Assembly (NCBI RefSeq): GCF_027595985.1
Contig: NC_073302.1
Location: 278,907,116 to 278,971,115 of the forward strand
DNA from: Sorex araneus
Taxonomy: Eukaryota > Chordata > Mammalia > Eulipotyphla > Soricidae
Direction of reading: 5' to 3'
DNA length: 64,000 bases
Shown one piece after another: positions 10,506-21,960 of the stretch. The notes beneath the pieces were generated by a model. It searched no databases. It was not told the DNA's origin and was given only the letters and a program-made list of their open reading frames with translations. Each line of letters starts with the position of its first letter. Positions within the stretch are counted from its first letter, which is position 1. The translations under genes were made by a program, and so were the position numbers.

Positions 10506-11213
10506 ATGTAGACTGAAAAAAAACAGACTTATGTTTTAATGAGGTTACAGATGGAAGACGATAATAGAGACGCTAAACTCACACGCAAAAAAAAATTCAA
10601 TATTTTTTCTTTATTTCCTTCTTTTAAGAGGGAAAAATTGGTCTAGCATATTCCAAACTATCAGCCAGATAAATGAAGACAATAATCTACCTGCAATTTC
10701 AATATGACCAAAATAAACAGATACTATCAATCATATATAACAGCTAGGGTATGTTAACACACAGGCAGTAAGTTAACCTCACCCACGGTAAGTTTTCAAG
10801 GAAATAACAAGAGAATAGTTCTGGATAAGATTACAGTCTCTCAAAGCAAAGCTTCTTATATATAATCCATGAAGGGTTGAGCATCTATCAATATACTATT
10901 TCAAAATTGTTAAGAATTGTTTGAATTTAAAAACAACCTATATTAAAATTTCTATATCTTGGCGATATATTTTGTTTACTGTTTCTCAACAAATTATATG
11001 TTTCTAGTATCGCTATCATTACTTCAATTGCAAGCACATAGAATAAAAAAAACACAATGCTATCACAAACATTTTTCTCAGGATGACTGATTTCATATTG
11101 TTTGAGGATATCACGTTACCTACTTCATTTATTTCACATTTCTGAACTTATTTATATCAGCATTTTAAAGATCAGTGATAACATTTTTTATAAGTATGAC
11201 TTGGAATGTTCAT
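10506..11213. other. AT-rich unique sequence
   Basis: No repeat, exon or RNA gene recognised. Confidence 0.5.
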
Positions 11214-11324
11214 CCTTCCTTCCTTCCTTCCTTCCTTCCTTCCTTCCTTCCTTCCTTCCTTCCTTCCTTCCTTCCTTCCTTCCTTCCTTCCTTCCTTAAT
11301 TCCTTCCTCCCTTCCTCCCTTCCT
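11214..11324. repeat. (TTCC)n microsatellite, left block
   Basis: About 20 perfect tetranucleotide units followed by imperfect cctccctt units. The proline/serine/leucine-rich reading frames across it are simple-repeat artefacts. Confidence 0.95.
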
Positions 11325-11489
11325 TTATTTTTGGGGGGGTCACACCCAGCAATGCACAGGGGTTACTCCTGGCTCTCCACTCAGGAACTACTCTTGGCAG
11401 TGCTCAGGGGACCATATGGGATGCTGGGAATCGAACCCAGGTCGGCTGTGTGCAATGCAAACGCCCTACCCGCTGTGCTATCATTCCAG
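11325..11489 (-). mobile_element. SOR-type SINE, A-tailed, inserted in the TTCC repeat
   Basis: It is a nearly intact inverted copy: gggtcacacccagcaatg, ctggctctccactcagg, gaacccaggtcggc (B box inverse), gctatcattccagcc. A 19 bp identity cctcccttcctcccttcct on both sides (11306-11324, 11490-11508) is the probable duplication, though low complexity weakens it. Confidence 0.92.
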
Positions 11490-11636
11490 CCTCCCTTCCT
11501 CCCTTCCTCCCTCCCTCCCTTCCTTCCTTCCTTCCTTCCTTCCTTCCTTCCTTCCTTCCTTCCTTCCTTCCTTCCTTCCTTCCTTCCTTCCTTCCTTCCT
11601 TCCTTCCTTCCTTCCTTCCTTCCTTTCTTCCTTCCA
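11490..11636. repeat. (TTCC)n microsatellite, right block
   Basis: About 28 further tetranucleotide units with one tttc interruption near the end. It is the continuation of the left block split by the SINE. Confidence 0.95.
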
Positions 11637-12859
11637 TATTTAAATATACTTCTTTTTGATTTAACTTTGGGAATTTCAACCAACCATTTTCTTTTTTTAA
11701 AGTTAATTCTCATTGGTGTGGTCAACATACTTACATTTATGTTACAGTTTTTCATATATATTAGACCACTATTCATTCTTCTTTACAGCTACTTATATTT
11801 ATGAGACATTTTTGAGTCTTGTCTAATAGAGATTTTAAATGACAGACCCAGTCTCACTACTATTATTTAATAATGATAAAGTTAAAAAGCTAACTAGATC
11901 CTGTCAAATCTCCTCATCTATAGGTACATAAGATACATTTGTAGATTCTTTTGAGAATTATAGGGAAAATATATTAATATGTTATTGCAGTTTAGGGAAT
12001 ATTGTGCTTAATATATTTTGGTAATATTTAATAGTCATTATATTGTCGTACTCTGCTTTCTTAATGCTCAATATCATTCTATTGGAACATGTTAATTTAT
12101 TTCAATCTATTATCTGTCTATATATATTAGCAAGGTCACACTTATTTCCAACTCTGAAGACGATTTAAGTAACAGGTCCCCACCTCTTCAAGTGCTTTAT
12201 ACCAAATATACACACCATGAAACTAACAAAATTCTGTTGTCTCATGCTGTTTATTTTATCTCTTTCAACTATTATTTCCTTCTTTTAACTTTAGTTCTAC
12301 AGTCAGAATCCAAGAATTTGGTGACTTTGTTTGCTTTATATATAACCTACATATGAGTAGATTTATGTAATCTTTCCAAGACAAAATTTTATTATCAAGT
12401 GATTTTGCCTGAGAATTCTATCAAATTTTCAAAGATGACCTATGTCTATCCTTCTCATACTGTTCAAAAGATTGAATGAAAGCTAATTCCTCGAGATATA
12501 TTTTATAAGGACAACAGTAACCTAACAACATAAACTATATTGATTTTCTAATAATAAAAATTGGCAATTGATGAGCAAATTTTTAAGTTGTATCTCTCTA
12601 TATATCTATATTTATATTTATATAAATAGATACGTTGCTTGCATATATACACACATTATATGTATATGTATATAGTATAAACTTTTTTTTCTATAAATGC
12701 TTTGCACATATTTTGTTTCTTTTGTTAGGATGCCTTTCTCTACAATTTTATATGTGTGCTGAAAAGAAGAATGAAAAATTATGCTCTCCTTACCAAAAAA
12801 AGTATTCTTTGTATTATGATCTTATTTTATTTCTTCCCTAAACATAACCATTTTATTTC
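11637..12859. other. AT-rich unique sequence
   Basis: No recognisable element. A short tata/tatatac run occurs near 12595-12680. Confidence 0.5.
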
Positions 12860-13030
12860 TATTTATTTGTTTGGGGGCCACTATCAGAGGTGCTTAAGGC
12901 TTATTGCTAATTCCTCACACAGAAATAAATCCTGGCGGGGTTCTTGGGGCCATATGAAGTACCAGGGATTTACTTCCTGTGTGCAAGGCATGAGCCCTAT
13001 CTCTTCAGAACATCTTCCTTTCTTAAAAAA
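12860..13030 (-). mobile_element. Old A-tailed SINE
   Basis: The inverted copy carries gggggccactatcagagg, gggccatatgaagtacc, gtgtgcaaggcatgagcc and atctcttcagaac (head). Confidence 0.65.
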
Positions 13031-13089
13031 AAAAAAATGTTTTATCTGGTTATCTTATTCTGGTTCTTTCAGTGCAAAATCAAATTACT

Positions 13090-13206
13090 TCAGGTTTTTT
13101 CTCTGTGCGGTGCTCAGGGGACCATATAGGATTGTACTGGAGATTGAACCGGAGTCAGCCATGTGCAAGGCAAGCGCCCTACCCACTGTACTACTGCTCC
13201 AGCCCC
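13090..13206 (-). mobile_element. A-tailed SINE, 3' part missing
   Basis: It carries ggtgctcaggggaccatat, attgaaccggagtcagcc (B box inverse), gtgcaaggcaagcgcc and ctactgctccagcccc (head). The gggtcacacc end is missing. Confidence 0.8.
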
Positions 13207-14519
13207 TTAAGATTATTTTTTTGGGTTGATTTATGGTTTTATACTATTGCAGATAGAAAATATATTTTATATGATTTCAGTTTTACTACATTTATAAACA
13301 ATTATTCAGTGTTTCAATATATGCTGGGGTGTCTATTAAACTAGCCCATCCATGTGATATCATTCCACATTTATATTTTTTTATGTTGTGTTAATCTCTG
13401 TATATTCTTGTAAACATATATTTTATATGGTAGCTCCTTATTACAAATAATTATAGCTATTTTAATTTAAAGGTATTAAATAAAATAGTTAAGAAAAGTA
13501 AATTATTAAAGTTTATTTTTTGTATACCTATTTGATTTTTTATATTAGGGCTCTATAAAGCAAACATGACAGAGAATAATTATATATATACCTTATATTC
13601 ATCATTTTCATGATTGGATTACCGAGATACAGTATTGTCCTATTTTACATTCCCTTTTATGAATCAAATTTAGAGATAAATGCTTTCCTTCTTTAAAGCT
13701 ATAGGGAAGCAGTGTGTAATAAGGTATAAGCAAAACAAACTATATAAAAACATTTATGAACACTGCCTTATAAATGTCATGGTGATGAACCACCAACCTA
13801 ACTAAAATTTAGATTCAATTCATGCTCATTTTACTTCACTGCATTACACGAGCTTATTTCCAAATAACTAAGACAAGCACAACAATGCATTATTTAATTG
13901 TTCCCTATTATATGCCACTCTTATAACAAATTTTATTCAATAATTGAACAATAATTTCCAAGTGCTTTATAAGTGATGTAAAAATACAAGACAAGTAAAA
14001 TATGTTTCCTCAGTTTCAGGTGTTCATTAGTAAGATAAATACTAACCAACTCTTCTCTGTTGCAGAACAGAAGTAAGTAAATACTAAAAGAAATTTAAAG
14101 TATCTATACAGAAACACTGAAATGGAAGCAATTAATTTCTCTTGGAGACAAATCAGGCAGCCAGTTTCAAGATTAAAAGCTCAGTTATAAAATGAATTGA
14201 AGCTGAGTAAATCTACTAACCTCATTAAAATTATAGTTAGTAGGAAAGTACTATTAAAATATGATATAAGCTACACAAAGTTTTTCTTTTTTAAAAAATA
14301 ACTGTTGTAATCACTTTTTTTGTGGACATTTTAGAATAAACTTAAGAGCTTAAGAGTGCTACTTCATCTAATGCCATTTTAAATCAAGACTTTCTGGTGA
14401 TTCATAAATATGTATAGTGGTGAAATTAATTCTTATTCAGATTTCCAACTGCCCACCATCTTTTGTCTAACTGCTAAAATGGCAAACACTATGACATTTG
14501 AGGCATACTTTACTTATAC
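13207..14519. other. AT-rich unique sequence
   Basis: No exon or repeat recognised. Confidence 0.5.
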
Positions 14520-14571
14520 AAGAGTATAAGAGGAAAATGTAGCGGAATCTACATTTTCCTCTTATACTCTT
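14520..14571. repeat. Perfect 23 bp inverted repeat with 6-base loop
   Basis: The arm at 14520-14542 is exactly complementary to 14549-14571, with cggaat as the loop. It would fold into an uninterrupted hairpin. The flanks do not extend the pairing. Confidence 0.9.
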
Positions 14572-14591
14572 ATTTCCTGTTCAGCTTTCTG

Positions 14592-14762
14592 TTTCGTTGG
14601 GGCCACACCTGATGATGTTCAAGGTTTACTCCTAGCACTCAAGAATTACTCCTGGAGGAACTTGGTGAAGACATATGTGTTGCCAGGGATTAAATGCATG
14701 TTGCTCAGTTTGGCCCTGTGCCAGACTAGTGACCTATCCACTCCACTATCTCTCCAACCCCT
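14592..14762 (-). mobile_element. Old A-tailed SINE
   Basis: Order as in other inverted copies: ggggccacacctgatgatg, actcaagaattactcctgg, gccagggattaaatgc, actatctctccaacccc (head). Confidence 0.75.
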
Positions 14763-15009
14763 CTATTTTAAAAAACAAACAATAAACAAGAACAGCCACT
14801 AAAAAAAATCACTATTCATATTTCTGCCTTGGAACATTAGAATTAGCTTTTGAGACATGCCCATTGGTGAATTCACAAAGGCTTGTTTGCTTTATTTTCA
14901 TACTGATATTTACAAAATACAAATTTAAAAAATATTTCAGTGCTGCTTTTATCCCTATTGTCCGTGGATAACCTTTAACCGTCAAATAAATTTAATTTAT
15001 TTTTGTTTG

Positions 15010-15155
15010 CATTATTTTTTTTGGTTTTGTGGTCTAACCCAAAATAAATCAGGTCTTACCCTGGTTGTCCACTCAGGAGATCATATAGGGTACAACATAC
15101 AGAACCCAGGTTGGCCATGTGTAAAACTTAGCCTTTGTACTTTCTCACTAGCTCT
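15010..15155 (-). mobile_element. Old A-tailed SINE
   Basis: ggtctaacccaaaataaatc, actcaggagatcatatagg, gaacccaggttggcc and ctttctcactagctctc mark an inverted, eroded copy. Confidence 0.65.
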
Positions 15156-15199
15156 CATATTAATGTCATTTAGAAGGTATGTAACATAATTCACTATTT

Positions 15200-15376
15200 G
15201 GGTGCGGGGGGGTTGTAGAAGAAGGGGTTCAGCCCATACCTTGTTATGCTTGGATAGTCCTGATGTTATTCAGGGAACTATCTGGATTGGAGTACAATAA
15301 ACGTGAGTTTAATTGTACGGGTGAGCCACATTAAGGCAAGCACATTACCATCTGTACAATATCTCTGATCCCCCTG
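15200..15376 (-). mobile_element. Old A-tailed SINE
   Basis: An eroded inverted copy: a G-run, ttcagggaactatctgg, gccacattaaggcaagc, caatatctctgatcccc. Confidence 0.55.
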
Positions 15377-15420
15377 ATTCACAATTTTGTTCTTCCTCCC
15401 TACTCGATTCTTTATATAAT

Positions 15421-15645
15421 TACTTGTGCCACTTGTTATCCCGTTCCTCATTGATTTGCTTGAGCAGGTGCCAGTAACCTCTCCCTGCATCCCTGTCGTG
15501 TGCTGGTGTAGCCCAATGGCGTTTGATTGCTCCAGGAACATGGAGAGCATCAAACCATTTGTTCCGTGTCTTGAAGAAGTCTGACCATCTCTTAGGTGGG
15601 CGGCAGGCATTCTTTCAATGTCCTGTGGAATCTAGTCAGTATGTA
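15421..15645 (-). mobile_element. RTE-clade LINE, 3' end fragment
   Basis: On the minus strand it encodes remnants of the RTE C-terminus (the segment around DFF and LNE, then YHW-A-L-DRD) followed by the shared 3' end and a caagtg-like tail. It is frame-damaged and 5'-truncated, about 225 bp. Confidence 0.8.
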
Positions 15646-16579
15646 TAACATGCTGTGTTAAGTAATATACTGTCAATTTTCTGCCCAGTTGTGTTTGTAT
15701 GGAAGTTCTATAATTTTTATTTTCTTTATGCTGATGGATATTTCTTCATTATCGTGTTAACTCTCTCTTTTTTTTTTTCGTTTATCCTGTGTAAACTTGG
15801 CTCTTGGGTACTTCAAGATTTCTCAACTTTCCCATGTTTAACTGGAGACATTAGGACTCTCCCCAATAACATCCACTTGACTGTCTCTGAAATGGATCTT
15901 CTGGTATCTCTATCATGGCACATGCATCTTTATTTCAAAATTTGCAGTTAGGAATTATAACTGCCTAAATCTTCTCTACTCTATTGCTGTATCTATTGAT
16001 GCAACACTGACAGCCCATTGATGATTGATCAATTTTTAAATTAATTGTCTTATCAGTTGAACTGGGTGAAAACTTCTTTAAGAATTTCATCAGTTTGTCT
16101 AATAACTATGCATCCGATTTATTGGTCAGTTAATTATAGGAGATAGAACATACTAATCTTAAGGGAACTGGTGTAATTCTCAGAATGTTCTTCAAATTCA
16201 TCCAAAAGAGGAATCCAATACTTCTCTAATCTCATTCTCTATCCTCTCAGTGATTTCATCCACACCAGTTTTTGCCACCCTTCCCCAAACATGATGCATG
16301 CACATAAATTGGTGAGTTAGTTTTTCAGGACTATCTGTTGGTTTTCTTCAACCTCATAAATAAATCTTAATTTCTGGAAGATGCTATTACTGAAATCTAA
16401 AGTAAAACTAACTGGACTATCTAAATAATATCTATAAAAAAAGAAAATTTATAATCAGACTCTTGTTCTATAGTTACAAAATATTTAAATTTGTAGCATG
16501 CTTTCCATTCACTGTTTATTGTGCTCATTAATCATTAAATCAAATCTGGTGAATTGTGAAATTGTAAGGAAAGAAACAT
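15646..16579. other. AT-rich unique sequence
   Basis: A 98-codon open frame at 15655-15951 is hydrophobic but has no recognisable domain and no gene context. I do not call it coding. The stretch 16180-16400 might be old repeat but is not identifiable. Confidence 0.45.
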
Positions 16580-16725
16580 CTTTTTTTTGTTTTGTTTTAT
16601 TTTGTACTCAGGGGACACCTTGGGGGTTGATAGGTGGACCATAGCAGATGCATGGGATCTAAACCCATCTGTCACATGTGAAGCATGTACTAAGCATTTA
16701 CTGCTGTACTATCTCTCTAGCTCCA
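16580..16725 (-). mobile_element. Old A-tailed SINE
   Basis: Tail T/G-run, gtactcaggggacacc, gcatgggatctaaaccc and ctgtactatctctctagc mark an eroded inverted copy. Confidence 0.6.
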
Positions 16726-16882
16726 AGAATCAATCTTGAGCACACACAATTATATTTCAGATTATTAGAAACTTTCTTCAAAAATAATAATTTAAATTAG
16801 ATAAAGTAAATCAATAGTTACATAAATAAACATAAAATCTTAGAGATTCTATTTCTAAATTAATCAATCTAATTAATTTGTA

Positions 16883-17130
16883 GCACTGTATCACTGTCGT
16901 CCCATTTTTCATTGATTTGCTCGAGCGGGCACCAGTAACGTCTCCATTGTGAAACTTGTTGTTACTGTTTATGGCATATCGAATATACCATGGAAAGCTT
17001 GCCAGGCTCTGCCGTGCAGGCAGGATACTCTCGGTAGCTTACAGGGCTCTCCGAGAGGGATGGATAAATCTAACCTGGGTCGGCCACATGCAAGGCAAAC
17101 GCCCTACCTACTGTGCTATCGCTCCAGCCC
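16883..17130 (-). mobile_element. SOR-type SINE, RTE-tailed, type A
   Basis: It is nearly full length, inverted: gcactgtatcactgtcgtc tail, tgctcgagcgggcaccag, gtctccattgtgaaac, body, ctaacctgggtcggccac (B box inverse), gctatcgctccagccc (head). Confidence 0.92.
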
Positions 17131-18190
17131 AGTTTTTTCTGTATGACTTCTATTTAAACAGACTTTCCTTGCTCACCATCCACTTGCCTTTTAGGAGGTG
17201 ACAGTCAAGAAACATAACGATTTTTTTAAATATATTTTCTAAGTCTTTGTCTGATTTTGCTCAAATATTTTAAAACTTAAATGTATGTTTTCTATTCAGT
17301 TGGTCTAGAAAGTCCATCTTTAATCCAAATTGGAAAAGCCCTTAATCTTTGTTTAGAAATGATTTTCCATATGTAAGTCTAGTGGAGAATTTATTAGAAT
17401 CATTTATATTAATTTTACTGATTAACTGTAATGCAAATTGATATTTTATACAAATTTAGACATTTTTAGAAATAAATTACTTATCTTCCATGAGTTAACA
17501 GAAAGAAAATTTATATTATGTCATAAATGCCTACGTAAATATTTATGTATTATTTTTGTTATCCATAACTAGAAGTTAAAAATAGACATTGTATATCTGA
17601 ATGTAAATCAGTCTATTATGTAAAAGCCAATAAATTCTTCTACCATTTAATTAACACACAAGAAAGCGCCTTTTTCATTATTATTGTAATTTTTATTATA
17701 ACTTAAAAAATGTATAAATTTGGTTTCTCTCCATGGAATGGAAAGAACAAGAGAATAATTTCTTGAAATGAGTTAGATATAATTAGGATGCTGATAATTA
17801 TATTCTATTTTAATGGATACCAATCAAGGATTTACTAAAGCTCACTAAGTTCGTGTGGAAGGTTAATGACTAAAGAAATTAACTCAATTTATTTCCTAAT
17901 TCAAACTGAAAACTCAAAGGAAGTTTCCTTGTCCTCTATTGATTGAGGAGCAAATGTTCCAGGAACAGTTCTTATAGCATATTAATGATACAAGGAGCTT
18001 AGAAAATTTTATTTTATCTCTATATTGCATCAAGAAATTCTCAAATATATCAATATGTCTTGAAATAAAATAATTCAAAACATTCTTTACATGAATCACT
18101 GATTTACAACTGCATACTCAGAACAACAAACTCAGATTAGTATCTATAAATCATTAAATAATTCGATATTCTTTATAAAAAGAATTTTAT
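17131..18190. other. AT-rich unique sequence
   Basis: No recognisable repeat or exon. Confidence 0.5.
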
Positions 18191-18206
18191 CTCCAAGTTT
18201 ATTGTT

Positions 18207-18377
18207 TTTTTTTTCTTTTTGGGTCACACCTGGCAATGCACAGGGGTTACTCCTGGCTCTGCACTCAGGAATTACCCCTGGCCATGCTCAGGGGACCATA
18301 TGGGATGCTGGGATTTGAACCCGGGTCAGCCGCGTGCAAGGCAAACGCCCTACCCGCTGTGCTATCTCTCCAGCCCC
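18207..18377 (-). mobile_element. SOR-type SINE, A-tailed, young and complete
   Basis: Almost identical to the copy at 5531-5707. It is flanked by a perfect 16 bp duplication ctccaagtttattgtt at 18191-18206 and 18378-18393. The long T-run adjoining the left duplication is the A-tail. Confidence 0.94.
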
Positions 18378-19216
18378 CTCCAAGTTTATTGTTAAGTAGA
18401 AAAATGATAGTTTTGACTTGAGTATACTTATATACTCAGACCAAGCACTCTTAATTTTTTCTACAATATATTATTTCTCCTAGTTATTAATGTATCAAAG
18501 AAAATTTAAGCTATTTGTGTTTTAGGAGTTTTTATTTCCACATCATGGTTATCCCCACAGACGTCCTTGAGACCCTTCCCTTCCATTTATTTTCCTTGCC
18601 TTAGAGAACCTCAGTTCTGCTGTCAGTGTCTCGAGGTTTATTTTCATTGGACATTTTCTATTTCCTTTCTTTTTTCCTTTATATACTATGAGTGAGATCA
18701 TTTGTCATTTGAATATTTTTCTTTTGACTTTTTTCTGGTGATGATCACCGTGTACCATCTGCGTTAGAGCAAAAAATAAGACCTCACACTTCATTGTTGC
18801 TGAGAAGTAGTCTCCTGTGTCTAAGTACTATACCTTCTTTAGCCACTCATCTACCATCCACTACTAAGGATGTTTTCACTGTTACAAATATCACTTCAAC
18901 AGACATATATAAACTTTTTTTTTTCTGTTACAGTTGTGTGTACTTCAGTTAGATAGCAAGGAATGAAACTGTGGGACCATATTTTTGATCTATTTTGATT
19001 ACTCTGAAGAAATTTCCATAATGTATCCAGAAAACCTGGATGTTTATACTCCCACTAACAAATAAATGAAGTTAGTTTTACTGGACATTCACCTAAACCT
19101 TGTTTGTGGTCACCTAATACAGCACTCTCATACTGAAGTGAGATAATATTGAACAGACATGATTATGTTTCAATTTGCAAGTTACTGTCCATCAGTGATA
19201 CTGATCTTTTTAAATC

Positions 19217-19505
19217 ACTTGTATCACTTGTCATCCCCTTGAATTTCGATTTGCTCGAGTGGGCACCAGTAACGTATCCATTTGTCCCTGTCGTGTGCTA
19301 GTGTAGCCCAATAATATCTGCTCGCTCCAGGAACAGGAAGAGATTGAAATCATTCATTCAGGATTTTGACGAAGAAGTCTGACCATCTCGTTGGTGGGCA
19401 GCCATGCGGTCTGTTTAAAGCCCATGGAATCCAGCTGGTAACAGCCCTAGTCCAGCGGTCATCTCTGAATCACATTACAGGATATTTGATGCCTTGGCAA
19501 AGGAG
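19217..19505 (-). mobile_element. RTE-clade LINE, 3' end fragment nested in L1
   Basis: About 290 bp, the same C-terminal coding region and 3' end as at 40792-41337, with tail cacttgtatcacttg (inverse of the caagtgata repeat). Landmarks: gacgaagaagtctgacc, ctcgttggtgggcagcc. Frame is broken relative to the better copy. Confidence 0.85.
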
Positions 19506-19550
19506 ACAACTTTAAAAAAAAGTAATTGTATTTTTATATATACCTCTAGT

Positions 19551-19787
19551 ATGGGCTGGAAATTTAGCACAGTGGGTAGGGCATTTGCCTTGCACGTGGC
19601 CTACCCGGGTTCGACTCCTCTGCCCCTCTCGAAGACCCCTGGCAAGCTACCGAGAGTATCTTGCCAACACCTGGCAAGCTACCTGTGGCATATTCGATAT
19701 GCCAAAAACAGTAACAAGTCTCACGATGTAGACGTTACTGGAGCCCACTTGAGCAAATTGATGAGCAACCAGATGACAGTGACAGTG
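19551..19787 (+). mobile_element. SOR-type SINE, RTE-tailed, type A, nested in L1
   Basis: The head atgggctggaaatttagcac, a good B box gggttcgactcc, gtaacaagtctcacgatg and a (gacagt) tail are readable. A 9 bp duplication acctctagt flanks it (19542-19550, 19788-19796). A short internal deletion lies near gccaacacctggcaagc. Confidence 0.92.
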
Positions 19788-19980
19788 ACCTCTAGTCCAT
19801 TTATATGACTTCTCTGGAGAAGTGTCTGCTCAGTTTTTATGGACAGATTTTCTTTTGTTCTTTGCGGTTTATGGTGATAATAAGTTCTGTGAAAGTTACA
19901 TGTCATAACTATGGCATGTGGATATTTTCTTTTTTTATAATACAGATCATTTTTCATATTCTGTACTCTGACTCTACATT

Positions 19981-20361
19981 TTGTTTATTGTTTCTTTTAC
20001 TGGGCAGGAGTTTTTAATATTATATATTCTACTAGTTGAATTTTGCTTTAATTCTCAGTATCTCATGCAAAAATATCAAAGGGAAAAGTTCTATGGTGGA
20101 AAATATATTTAAAAAAGTCTTTCTCCTATGTTTTGTTAGGGGATTCTTTTAATATTTTTCTTTTCTTTTATTGTTTATTGTTTCTTTTACTGGGCAGGAG
20201 TTTTTAATATTATATATTCTACTAGTTGAATTTTGCTTTAATTCTCAGTATCTCATGCAAAAATATCAAAGGGAAAAGTTCTATGGTGGAAAATATATTT
20301 AAAAAAAGTCTTTCTCCTATGTTTTGTTAGGGGATTCTTTTAATATTTTTCTTTTCCTTTT
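19981..20361. repeat. Near-perfect 190 bp tandem duplication
   Basis: The first copy is 19981-20170 and the second 20171-20361. They differ visibly only by one A in an A-run (aaaaaa against aaaaaaa) and at the ragged junction. The unit is old L1 sequence, so the duplication is much younger than the L1. Confidence 0.92.
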
Positions 20362-20364
20362 TAT

Positions 20365-20518
20365 TTTTTTTTATTTGGGGGCCACAGCACTGGTACTCAG
20401 AACTTACTCATATCTCTGTACTCAGGTATCACTCTAGAGAGGGTTAGGGGACTACATAAGGTACAATGGAAAAACCGAGGTAGGCAATTGCCATACCCAT
20501 AGTACTATCTCTCAAGCT
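20365..20518 (-). mobile_element. Old A-tailed SINE
   Basis: T-run, gggggccacagcactgg, actcaggtatcactctag, gactacataaggtacaatgg and tactatctctcaagc mark an inverted, eroded copy inserted at the edge of the L1 duplication. Confidence 0.65.
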
Positions 20519-20740
20519 AAGGATCCTTATGATTTGCATAAGGTTACAAAAATGTACTCCAACTTATATATTCACTCATCTGTTGATGGGCATTTAAACA
20601 GTATCAAATGTGGCTATTGTGAATAATTTTCAATTAATGTAGAGGGACAAATACCTTTATGTTACATTTGTCATTAATTTATCTGAGTTAAATTATTATA
20701 AATGGTGTAAACACAGATTTAATTGATTGTACATGTACTT
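20519..20740 (-). mobile_element. Old L1 fragment
   Basis: tcatctgttgatgggcattt followed by tggctattgtgaataa is the standard inverted L1 ORF2 3' landmark. Frame is lost. Confidence 0.6.
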
Positions 20741-21371
20741 ACTAAGGTTTTTCAATAATATATTTTAATTATCTTATTTTCCCAATACTGTATTTTTGGC
20801 TCTAGTTTAAAATATTGAATTAACTGTCTATGAGGTAGGAAAATGACAGAAGAGCAAGTAGAGGAGTTGTGGATGCCTGTAGACCCAACAAAAACATCAT
20901 TGTGCCTGAAATTATTCCTTGATAATAAACAATTGACTGTGATTTCCCATGTCTCTTAGATTCTGAGCATGCTCAGATGAACCCAAATCTGTCCTCTGTT
21001 CTTCCCCATCATTAACTACTTGTAATATAATTAACATTGGAGTGCCCCTTCCTTCACCATTAATAGGCTTTTCCATTTGCATTACAGGTAATCAAATGTA
21101 CATACACAATTTAGTTATATAATCCACAAACTAGGTTTCATATTTTTGAGATGAGGGAAACATCTAAATGTTATTTCACTTTCCCATTCATCATTATTAT
21201 CTCAATCCTATTCAATTCTATTTGGCCCAAAGACAAAATTTTATCTTTCTATGGTAGATGGGTAAATCCAGTTAAATAATTACTTCCTAAAGATTGGAGA
21301 ATCTCTGGAAATTCCTAGCCCGTGCCCTCAAGAAAATCACAGATGCATTATTTACTTACTTCTGATCATAT
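20741..21371. other. AT-rich unique sequence
   Basis: Nothing recognised. Confidence 0.45.
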
Positions 21372-21625
21372 GTTTGGACTAGAGTGATTGCACAGCGGGT
21401 AGGGCATTTGCCTTGTACTGTGGCCTACCCTGGTTCGAGTCCTCTGTCCTTCTCAGAGAGCTCGACAAGATACCGAAAGTGTCCTGGCTTCACGGCAGAG
21501 TCTGGCAAGCTCCTCGTGGCATATTCGATATGCCAAAAACAGTAACAACAAGTCTCACAATGGAGATATTACTGGTGCTGCTCAAGCAAATTGATGAACA
21601 ATGGGACAACAGTGCTATAGTACTG
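21372..21625 (+). mobile_element. SOR-type SINE, RTE-tailed, type A
   Basis: gactagagtgattgcacagc head, ctggttcgagtcctctg (B box), ccaaaaacagtaacaac, tcacaatggagatattac, caaattgatgaacaatggg and a gtgctatagtactg tail. Confidence 0.9.
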
Positions 21626-21639
21626 TGGTAGATGGGTCT

Positions 21640-21960
21640 TCTGCTGAAAAATGTACTTCTATTTATATATTCACTCATCTGTTGATGGGCATTTAGTCAG
21701 TATCAAATGTGGATATTGTGAATAAATTTCAATGAACACAAATGGGACAAATACATTTTTTTCAATGTAGTGACTTCATATTACTCAAGCAAAAGCCTAA
21801 CGTTGCTATTGGTGGATTATATGAAATATACCCTTATTACTTTTTAAGAAATGTCACTATCATTTTCAATACATACTGAATCAATTTGCATTCCCATCCA
21901 TGGTGTGAAGAGGTTTTTTTTTTTTGTCTTTACATGCTCAATACTTTTTCTCTTGTTTTT
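21640..21960 (-). mobile_element. Old L1 fragment
   Basis: It carries the same landmark as the fragment 1.1 kb upstream (tcatctgttgatgggcattt, then gatattgtgaataaattt). It continues through catattactcaagc and gcattcccatccatgg toward the 5' side. Confidence 0.55.

Larger units (their letters stand above)
18510..20361 (-). mobile_element. Old L1, 3' half of ORF2, minus strand, interrupted
   Basis: Reading + strand, the inverted 3' ORF2 landmarks appear in the order expected of an L1 in minus orientation: tactatgagtgagatcatttg, agaaatttccataatg, catactgaagtgagataa, then after the nested insertions cttctctggagaagtgtc and ttctcctatgttttgtta. Frame is destroyed. An RTE fragment (19217-19505) and a SINE (19551-19787) lie inside it, and its last part is tandemly duplicated. 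Confidence 0.75.

Noticed and set aside
11102..11804. Long open frames rich in serine, leucine, phenylalanine and proline (and lysine/glycine/arginine/glutamate on the other strand)
   Set aside because: They are translations of the TTCC tetranucleotide repeat and the SINE inside it. A 4-base unit read in threes stays open without selection.
15655..15951. 98-codon hydrophobic frame
   Set aside because: T-rich DNA gives hydrophobic codons by default. There is no recognised domain, start context or neighbouring exon.
19981..20361. CRISPR-like repeat-spacer structure
   Set aside because: The copies are directly adjacent, 190 bp long and without spacers, in a mammalian genome.
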